Origin: Elgaria multicarinata webbii
Taxonomy: Eukaryota > Chordata > Lepidosauria > Squamata > Anguidae
Assembly: GCF_023053635.1 (NCBI RefSeq)
Contig: NC_086182.1
Location: forward strand, 24,363,001-24,427,000
DNA: 64,000 bases
Direction: 5' to 3'
Position 1 is the stretch's first letter, and each line of letters begins with the position of its first letter. The notes beneath the pieces were generated by a model that saw only the letters and a list, made by a program, of their open reading frames with translations, searched no databases and was not told the DNA's origin. The position numbers were made by a program, and so were the translations under genes. This document shows positions 57,242 to 64,000 of the stretch, in pieces.

Positions 57242-58187
57242 GGGGGTAGGGGTTGCATGAATCACTGCCAGATTGAGTGGTCTTTTCCTCTGCTTCACTA
57301 ATAAGACATCCTCACCCAATGCTTCCACATCCTGGAGAGTGAAATGGGGCTTTTATTAATTGGATAAACTGAGCCAGGACTGCAGTTGGAATTCTGCTGT
57401 GTTAACATCCGCTGAAAATTCGGTCTGTCATGCTGAGTCAGTAGGGAATTGCCTGCCTTGTGGATGTGAAAGGGAGAAGAGTCTAAGAGGCAGGCAGACT
57501 CCAAACTGAAAGGATCCATGTACACAGCAAGTGGTTAGTATGCGGAGCTGAGTGGGAGTCAGTCAGACAACTCAAAGGCTGCCTCTAAATACCCGACCTG
57601 CAAAGCCAGAAACGATTATTGATTTATTCATCACACTGGCCCGAACGGAACAAAGAAAAAAATTAAAATAAAATATATCCTGCTGAATAGATTCCTTGAA
57701 ACTGTCTCAGAACAGAGTGGGGGAAATCCCCATACACACAGTGCCTTGAACCAGATGGATTGCCAAGGCTTGAGCAGATAAGTTGCTATCTGTGAATTTG
57801 CACTCCGTGATGAGCTGGCGACGTCACACAGCTCAGAGCATTGGAACTAGCATAACGTTTTGCAGAAGTACTATCTGGGCAGGGCTGAAGGTGAAAACTA
57901 CCCCAGTGTGTAACCTGGCAAACACCTGTGCTACCAATTGACTGGTGGGGAGACTTCTAGGCATAAGTTTCCCAGTGGCCCTGCCAGGGTTGAGGAGGGC
58001 TTGATTGACATGCCCTCTGGGAAGAAGGAGACATATCTGCTTGCTCTGTAACTTCTGCTCTGTTCCACCCCCCACCCGGTATTCCATTGCTGTCACCCTG
58101 CTTTCTCCCTGCCCCCACCACAGTCTGCCACCTCCTCTCTCTATCCCCGTGCCCCGATTGCTCCTCTTTACTCCCCACATGCCAGTT
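57242..58187. other. unique non-coding stretch
   Basis: No repeat or gene recognised. The part at 57540-57860 is unique and includes GATTATTGATTTATTCATCA and TGAGCTGGCGACGTCACACA, the latter with a CRE-like TGACGTCA-related core (CGACGTCAC). Confidence 0.45.
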
Positions 58188-58570
58188 TTTATTTATTTAA
58201 TTTTTTTATTACATTTATATACCACCCCATAGCCAAAGCTCTCTGGGCAGTTTACAAAAGTTAAAAACAGTGAACATGAAAAACTTTGGCCACATAATGA
58301 GAAGACAGGATACCCTGGAGAAGAGGCTGATGCTAGGGAAAGTGGAAGGCAAAAGGAAGAGGGGCCGAGCAAGGGCAAGATGGATGGATGATATTCTGGA
58401 GGTGACAGACTTGACCTTGGGGGAGCTAAGGGTGGCAACAGCCGACAGAAAGCTCTGGCGTGGGCTGGTCCATGAAGTCACGAAGAGTCAGAAGCGACTG
58501 AACGAATAATCAACAACAAAACCATCAAAAGCATAAAACCAACAAATATCCTTTTAAAACAACAAGGCAG
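58188..58570 (-). mobile_element. L2-group LINE 3' UTR, split by BovB
   Basis: 58188-58278 carries TACATTTATATACCACCCCA, TAGCCAAAGCTCTCTGGGCA and GTTTACAAAAGTTAAAAACA; it resumes at about 58520 with ACCATCAAAAGCATAAAACC then AACAAATATCCTTTTAAAAC. The uninterrupted copy at 41425-41590, read in reverse, has these two parts adjoining. Confidence 0.85.
58279..58519 (+). mobile_element. BovB (RTE-clade) LINE 3' end
   Basis: The 79-codon frame (58270-58509) reads FGHIMRRQDTLEKRLMLGKV, EGKRKRGRARARWMDDILEV, TDLTLGELRVATADRKLWRG and LVHEVTKSQKRLNE, then stops. This is the C-terminal end of the BovB reverse transcriptase (family signature GK.GKR.RGR...RW.D...LWR..VH.V.KS...L). The 3' end is GAACGAATAATCAACAACAA. 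The coding part has no stop, so the copy is recent relative to the LINE it sits in. BovB is widespread in squamates and supplies the tail of Sauria SINEs. Confidence 0.95.
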
Positions 58571-58977
58571 CAACAGGAAGCTTTCCTTTTTCTTTTCTTA
58601 TTTTTAACAAAGGCTCAGTTTACCCAAATCACAAAAGACCCATTTCACTATCAAGGGTGTGAAAGCATTGGGTTGGCTTGCCAACATTTCGACTTCTCCC
58701 CTCTGTGCTGCCCGCAACAATCCATCAACACCCAGAACACGAAATGTGGAAAGAGATCAAATTAGGATAATATAAATCCAATTTAAATGAATAAATAAAT
58801 TATCCCACATGAAGCTGCCCATCAATTAAGATTAACTTCAAAGGTCCTTCTCTGTTCCCTGCCTCCCACCTTCTGAGGTCTGTTGGTTGATTACTCTTTT
58901 TTGTAATGGCTGTTTGCATCTAAAACGGAATGTAGATTCTATACAATAAATTACTTAAGTAAGTTGAGAGAGAAGGC
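58571..58977. other. unique non-coding stretch
   Basis: No gene or repeat recognised; a short AATA run lies near 58787-58800. Confidence 0.45.
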
Positions 58978-59040
58978 CGGCCCTACCATTAGGCAGAGTG
59001 AGGCACCTACCCTTGGATGTTATGAAAGAGCAGAAATTTG
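58978..59040 (+). repeat. GGCCCTACCATTAGG dispersed repeat, copy 3
   Basis: GGCCCTACCATTAGGCAGAG then TGAGGCACCTACCC; identical over 27 bases with 31711 and preceded by GGCC as in the end of the 15642 element. Confidence 0.55.
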
Positions 59041-60276
59041 TTATTATTTGATTTGATTGGTATATCTTGATTCAGGGGTCCAAATAACTTTGCCAGTCTT
59101 GGGTACTGTGGACATTGATTTCTGCCGCAAGGCAGAAAAAATTCTTCGCCCAGGTCTGCAGGTAGATAGAAATAGACAGGGATACAAATTGTAAGTCCAC
59201 AAGATGACGATTTGCTTTAGTATTTCCCTCCCCCAAAACTCATTTTACCTTTCCTGTCCTCAATAGCCACAGACATGCATCTATCATAAATAAAATATAG
59301 TCAAGAACATACAGAATTGTTTGTGTGTGGGAGAGGAAAAAACTTAGAATGAGAAAAAGTTACATAAAATAAAAAAAAGGAGAAAGGGAATTATTTTACA
59401 CCTGATGAATAATATAGCAATACCTAGTAAACTCCCTTTCCTTGTCTGCTAATGACTGTCCAAAAAACAGACTCCATGCAAGTTACTGCACAAAGTGCAG
59501 AAACCTTCCAATTTCTCTGCAGAACAGCATAGGCTGTATCCTGCAGCGCTGACTTTGAAGAGGCATCGGGCTGGCCAGTCTATCAGCCACTTTAGATCCT
59601 CATTATTGCAAAGTAGCCCTGTTGGGGTGGAAAATGGATGAACATCTATATGGGAGCCACGTGATCTGTAGAAAACCATTCGGGGTCTGTCTCCCCTGCT
59701 GCAATCTGGATGAAAGCTCATCTGAGACACAGAAGGGTTACGCGGAGGAAACAATGGGACAGACCAAATGGAAAAAGCCTAAAAAGTGTGGATTAAAGTG
59801 GGAGGGCAAGATCCATGCAGAGTCTGATACATATTGAAGGAGTTGCCTGGTTGCTTGGCCATGTATTTCTTTATTACACAGACTTTGCTCTGCCTCCTAG
59901 CAGCTGTGAGTGGATTACACATAAGACTCCTTTGCTGGCAGTTTATAGGGCCATGTTAGCTCAGGCCCCACTCTTCAATAAATACTGTCATGATGGCTTC
60001 TATGAGTAAAGCAGTTATAACTATAAAACAGCACTCATCACAATGCAAAAAGGAATACAGCAATGAGAACATGCAGATCAGGGGAGCAGTGCTTCAGGTT
60101 ATAATGGAGTGGAGTGAGGTGAAGATTAATTGAAATGATGAAAAGGCCTGAGGAAATTAAGACTTTTTTGACTGGTGACCCAAATCTGATGCCCCTCCCA
60201 GTAACTGGCTGCATTGTCAGATTGCTCTCTGAACATCAAAAAGTGCCTCCTAATGTTTGACCAAAATCTACTTTCT
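59041..60276. other. unique non-coding stretch
   Basis: No gene or repeat recognised. Confidence 0.45.
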
Positions 60277-60284
60277 GTTAACTT
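60277..60284. repeat. left 8-bp target-site duplication (GTTAACTT)
   Basis: Exact match to 60605-60612 on the other side of the palindromic element. Confidence 0.88.
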
Positions 60285-60604
60285 TAGGGTGACCATATGA
60301 AAAGGAGGACAGGGCTCCTGTATCTTTAAGAGTTGTGTTGAAAGGGAAATTTCAACAGGTGTCATTTGTATATATGGGGAACTTGGTGAAACTCCCTCTT
60401 CATCACACCAGTTAAAGCTGCAGGAGCCCTGCCCTCTTTTAAATCTGGTCACTCTAGTATAGCTCCTGCAGCTTTAAGTGTTGTGATGAAGACGGAATTT
60501 CACCAGGTTCTCCATATATACAAATGACACCTGCTGAAATTACCATTTCTATGCAACTGTTAAAGATACAGGAGCCCTGTCCTCCTTTCCATATGGTCAC
60601 CCTA
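60285..60604. mobile_element. hAT-like palindromic MITE, 320 bp, inverted dimer
   Basis: The ends TAGGGTGACCATATG and CATATGGTCACCCTA are perfect inverted repeats, extending about 45 bp with one mismatch (AGGAGGACAGGGCTCCTGTA in both arms). The arms stay similar over about 160 bp, so the whole element can fold back. An exact 8-bp duplication GTTAACTT flanks it, the length typical of hAT transposases. In the middle, CCCTCTTTTAAATCTGGTCA then CTCTA looks like a second, diverged terminal repeat, so the left 172 bp resemble a complete smaller unit and the right part an inverted second unit. No coding capacity; it depends on a transposase elsewhere. Confidence 0.88.
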
Positions 60605-60612
60605 GTTAACTT
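60605..60612. repeat. right 8-bp target-site duplication (GTTAACTT)
   Basis: Pairs with 60277-60284. Confidence 0.88.
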
Positions 60613-62416
60613 AAGCTCATTAAAACTAGCCCTGCCCTCTGGAACAGCAAAGAACAAGTTCTTGTCTTCTTCCATGTGGCACAAGCAACGCTTAAGGCAT
60701 TTGAAGAGTGCTAGTATAGCTCCTCATTCTTGTCATTACTCCTGCTGACTTGACAGGCACAAAGTCAGTGAGCTAGATGTCCTTCAAGTGTCCATCCTTC
60801 CTTTTTAACACCTCCATTGTGAAAGAGGCACACGGACAAGCAGGCTGCGATAGTGGTGTAGACAAGTCTTGCCCCTAGAACTGGTGGAACATATGGGATC
60901 TGCTTCAGCCACAAAATGTCTTCGGTGGCACTGAACATTCCCAAGAACATTCTAAAGATGTGGTCCAAAGCCAGATATCCCCCCTCACCTGTCTGCATTA
61001 ACCTAATGGTGAACCCACTGTTGAAAGGTTTGCATCAAAGATCTCAATGTTTCATCAAGTTAAACAACATCATGTGACTGCAGGCCATTGTCAGGTAGGG
61101 ATTTCTAGGGCTCGAACTTGCAATTAACTCTCATTTACTTTTGGCAGTGATGGGATCAAAGTTCTCATGTTTCAAGAGGAATCCAACTGACAGCTGAAGT
61201 TGTATGATTCCAGAGATACGGCAGATAATGCCTAATGAACAGTATGGAAGCTTCTATGTCCTGGCACATCCAGGTGTGTACTAGGGCCTGGAATAGGAGG
61301 AGACAACCTAGTACCCTCCAGATGTTTTGGACTTCAACTGCCATGATCCCATGTGTGGGTTAGTCCTCTGGCAGACAATCCAACACTGCATGATGCCCTT
61401 AGGGCCATAGAAATTGCCCACCCAAATCCAGACTTTAAATTACCACAGATTTCATGCTGGGTTTTAATCCAAGCCAAACTATCAACTTTCCCTTCCATTG
61501 CAGAAGCATGGACCACATTTGATGTTGTTCTTGATGGTCCCTTGTGCAGTTGAAATGCTCATGGACATTCCATAGCAGCTCAGCCAATTAGTGTCAGAGT
61601 CTTCACTGCCAGGGGTGATATAAAATATAGACGTTGGAGCTCAGCCTATCAGCCATGTGCGACCATACTTTGTGTTGACAACCCTATTAGAATCCAAGAA
61701 CTGGCATTCCAATGTCCCAGCATGCTTGAACTGAAGCAAAACGTTTGCCGTATTTCCTTACGTTTCATGTTTAGTTCAGTTGAGCTTAGCAAAAGCAGAA
61801 ACAAAATTGCCCTTCAACTTAGACCATTTCCAATTATTACTGAAACATATCAAATCTTGAAACAAAGCCGTCTTTGCAGAGGAGGGTAGGGGGAGGAATA
61901 ACACTATTGTGTGTGTGTTTTCTTTGCATGAATAACATCAGAGAATCTTTCCTATCCCATGATGACAACTTCAAGAGCTGAGCTGGCAATAAGTATATTT
62001 CATTAGAGGAAGAAAGAGGGAGGGGGAGAGAGAGAGAAACTTCCCTTTCCCTTTCCTGCTGTGCTTGTCTGTTTGTTAATAATTTAAACTTGGCAATTTT
62101 TAAACCAAATTATGTGCTGCTTGGAACAGACATCATCAGTGCCTTTCATGTCAAGGCGATGATGCCAGACGCAGTCAGGTTTTTTGTGTGTGTGTTTTTG
62201 GAGTTTGGTTTTTTGTTTTTAATTGTGACATTGGCAGGCTGCATTGCTAAACATTCTGCCTCCAGGGGAAAAGACAAAACTGCACAATTTTACTTTCCAG
62301 GTGGGACTTGCCACAGCTTTGAGGAGGAAGAGAGGGAAGGAGCCTGCTTCTCGGTGCCACGGCCATATCTCCAGGAGATTTGGTCTGCCAGTGGGTGTAT
62401 GTCATTGATGGGGAAT
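60613..62416. other. mostly unique non-coding stretch
   Basis: Contains the palindromic repeat fragment at 61300-61365. No gene recognised; the 115-codon frame at 62090-62437 lacks any known motif. Confidence 0.45.
61300..61365. repeat. palindromic 'agttgtagtcc' repeat, fragment 3
   Basis: GACAACCTAGTACCCTCCAG, ATGTTTTGGACTTCAACTGC and CATGATCCC match one arm of the palindromic family (compare 54880-55020). Confidence 0.6.
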
Positions 62417-62602
62417 CCCTTTCAAACCAGGGGCTGAATTCAATTTCAGGGAAGCTCTTGGGGGCCTCATTACACTGATGGGTGGAGGCTAAAGCAAAGG
62501 GGTGGAGTCGAAGGCAATGGGGTGGGGGCAAAGGCAAAGGAGATGAAGTAAAAATACACCAAAAACCTATTGTAGTTTAAAGCTCTTACTCCCAGAAACT
62601 AA
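62417..62602 (+). repeat. dispersed repeat shared with 43440-43615, copy 2
   Basis: GAATTCAATTTCAGGGAAGC, TACACTGATGGGTGGAGGCT, CAATGGGGTGGGGGCAAAGG and TTGTAGTTTAAAGCTCTTAC TCCCAG correspond in order to the first copy. It ends at a TAA used as the target of the next element. Confidence 0.55.
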
Positions 62603-63160
62603 GGGCCTTGCTAGACCAGGCCGACTGAGCCGGCCTGGAGGCGGGGCGACGGCGCGCTAACTTTAACGCGCGCCGCCCCGCCTCCTACACAGCCGACGCG
62701 CAGGGACTCCAGAAGCCCTGCAGTGTCAGCCATTTTTTTGTTTTTGTTTTGTTAAAGGGGACACGTGCGCCCGAAGACTCCGGAGAAGGTAAGAGCCTTT
62801 TTTTACTTAACCCCCTCATCCGCTCCTGATCCCTTCCCATGGCCCCCTGCCTGGTCGCTCATCCTCCCCGATCCCATCCCCAATCTTTGCCCCCTCCCTT
62901 GCCATCGCCATCACCATCTTTGCCCCCTCCCTTGCCATCGCCGTCGCCATCTTTGCCCCGTCCCTCGCCATCGCCGATGTCCAGCTTCCCCCCCTCTCCT
63001 GGCGGATCCGGCCTTCCCCCTGCCCCTCTCCCCCCCCCCGGGATCCCCCTCGGGCCGATGGGCACAGCGCTGAGTACTGTGCCCAGTCTGTGGCTTTTCC
63101 CGGCTACTCGCAAGTAAGCAAGTAGCTGCAAAAAGCCAGGGAAGTCGCTAGACATTCCGC
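62603..63160. mobile_element. TAA-flanked MITE, second long GC-rich copy
   Basis: The left end GGGCCTTGCTAGACC follows a TAA (62600-62602). The interior follows 46774-47313 step by step: a CpG-rich hairpin (CGGCGCGCTAACTTTAACGC), GACGCGCAGGGACT, ACTCCGGAGAAGGTAAG, TACTTAA then CCGCTCCTGATCCCTTCCCA, a minisatellite, and GGGCCGATGGGCACAG. Near 63135 a diverged AAAAAGCCAGGGAAGTCGCT block matches the region before the right end, but a clear right terminal repeat is not present, so the 3' end is approximate. The open frames on both strands here are translations of GC-rich simple sequence. Confidence 0.7.
62884..62978. repeat. 33-bp minisatellite inside the MITE
   Basis: CTTTGCCCCCTCCCTTGCCA begins at 62884 and recurs at 62917 and 62950 with few changes, giving nearly three units. 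Confidence 0.88.
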
Positions 63161-63295
63161 AGCCCCGGCCTCAGGCAGAGCAAAAGTCAGGGAAAAGTTA
63201 CTCAGGTAGGAACAACAGGAAGGGAAGCCTTTTGTAGACACTAGGAATACCAGAGAAATCCACGATGGATTGGATTCAAATCGATTTCTATGAAT
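63161..63295. other. short unrecognised spacer
   Basis: No feature recognised. Confidence 0.4.
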
Positions 63296-63372
63296 CCAAC
63301 CCATGGATTCCACAGTGTACTGGTTTCTCAAAGCCATGTGGATTCCATAGATTTGCAGACCATTGTTTTAAA
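63296..63372 (+). repeat. dispersed repeat shared with 51104-51185
   Basis: See the first copy for matching words; here preceded by GGATTGGATTCAAATCGATT, which may extend the element to about 63264. Confidence 0.45.
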
Positions 63373-63525
63373 ATTTTAAGTTCCGGAATTATATGCAGAT
63401 TGAATCATACAAAAATATTAACGTTGCTGGAAACTACATACATATGCCATAGTTGTTTTTTTTAAAAAAAAGCAACCCACAATATTTTAGACATCTCTGA
63501 TCTCTCTTCAGCCTCTGATGCGTAG

Positions 63526-63596
<71 letters not shown>

Positions 63597-64000
63597 TACA
63601 TACACACAATTGATTGTATGCTGAGCAAGACAAATACACAAAATGTTATGTGCTAGTAAAAGTTCCTAAAATTGCAGCAGACTGTTTTATTTTTTGTTTT
63701 ATTTTGCACACTTTCCTGCCAGGGTGGTGGGATTGCGTCTGAATCCATCCATGAGTGGATTACAAAGCAAAAGGCACCTGATGATCTACAAAACACAGAA
63801 GGAATGGATTTAACAAAATATGTACATCCCAAGCATATACGCACCTGTAATTCTTGGGACTGATTTCTACAGTGACTCTGTGCATGGGGAAACCCTTGGG
63901 AAAATGTTCAGGAAATGCAGCTGATGAAAACCACGTATGGACATCCAGAAACAACCACTACTGTGATGGTTGCATTGACTGCCTGTGAGTTTGGGATTGA
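63373..64000. other. non-coding stretch with a compound microsatellite
   Basis: Apart from the CT/GT repeat no feature is recognised to the end of the window. Confidence 0.5.
63529..63597. repeat. compound (CT)n(GT)n microsatellite
   Basis: About 25 CT units then about nine GT units. Confidence 0.95.

Noticed and set aside
62859-63155. Glycine/aspartate/lysine-rich minus-strand protein (repeated GDGDGKGGGKD-type units)
   Set aside because: It is a translation of the 33-bp minisatellite inside a MITE.

Overview
The window reads as intergenic or intronic nuclear DNA of a squamate reptile, most likely a lizard. The case rests on the repeats: a tRNA-headed SINE with a BovB-like tail (Sauria SINE type, 11367-11670), a BovB LINE 3' end (58279-58519), CR1 LINE 3' ends finishing in the ATTCTATG octamer repeat, many L2-group LINE 3' ends with ATAA tails, MIR-like SINEs and very long microsatellites. 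The exact species cannot be told from the sequence.

I find no intact host protein-coding gene, rRNA or functional tRNA. The only host-gene sequence I recognise is a broken, intronless adenylate kinase 2 (AK2) copy at 40884-41357. Almost every other long open frame is a LINE reverse-transcriptase C-terminal fragment, a microsatellite translation or chance.

Layout: 1-4.8 kb is mostly unique with two tRNA-headed SINEs; 4.8-9.7 kb holds L2-group and CR1 remnants; 11.4-16.3 kb is dense in mobile elements (Sauria SINE, a possible solo LTR, an element ending in an AGAT repeat, inverted-repeat elements). 16.3-28.8 kb is mainly unique, with one L2-group copy (20636-21352), a palindromic MITE and several microsatellites. 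28.8-38.5 kb has L2-group copies, including a clean 281-codon frame at 34606-35451, a MIR-like SINE and three members of a MITE family. 40.1-41.6 kb has a very long CT/GT repeat and the AK2 pseudogene between two L2-group tails. 42.5-54.5 kb is a CR1 cluster with one CR1 nested inside a MITE. 56.1-63.2 kb carries MITEs, a BovB nested in an L2-group copy and a near-perfect palindromic hAT-like element with an 8-bp target duplication.

No genes act together here. What can be read is a history of transposition: LINE machinery (probable source of the SINEs and the AK2 retrocopy), several inverted-repeat DNA elements, and nested insertions that give relative ages. The best leads are the composite hAT-like palindrome (60285-60604), a PIF/Harbinger-like MITE family flanked by TAA (46774-47313, 22683-22823, 62603-63160 and relatives), and two members of that family that carry different minisatellites at the same internal site. 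I did not find a convincing new biological system; several unique stretches that could be conserved regulatory DNA are marked at low confidence.
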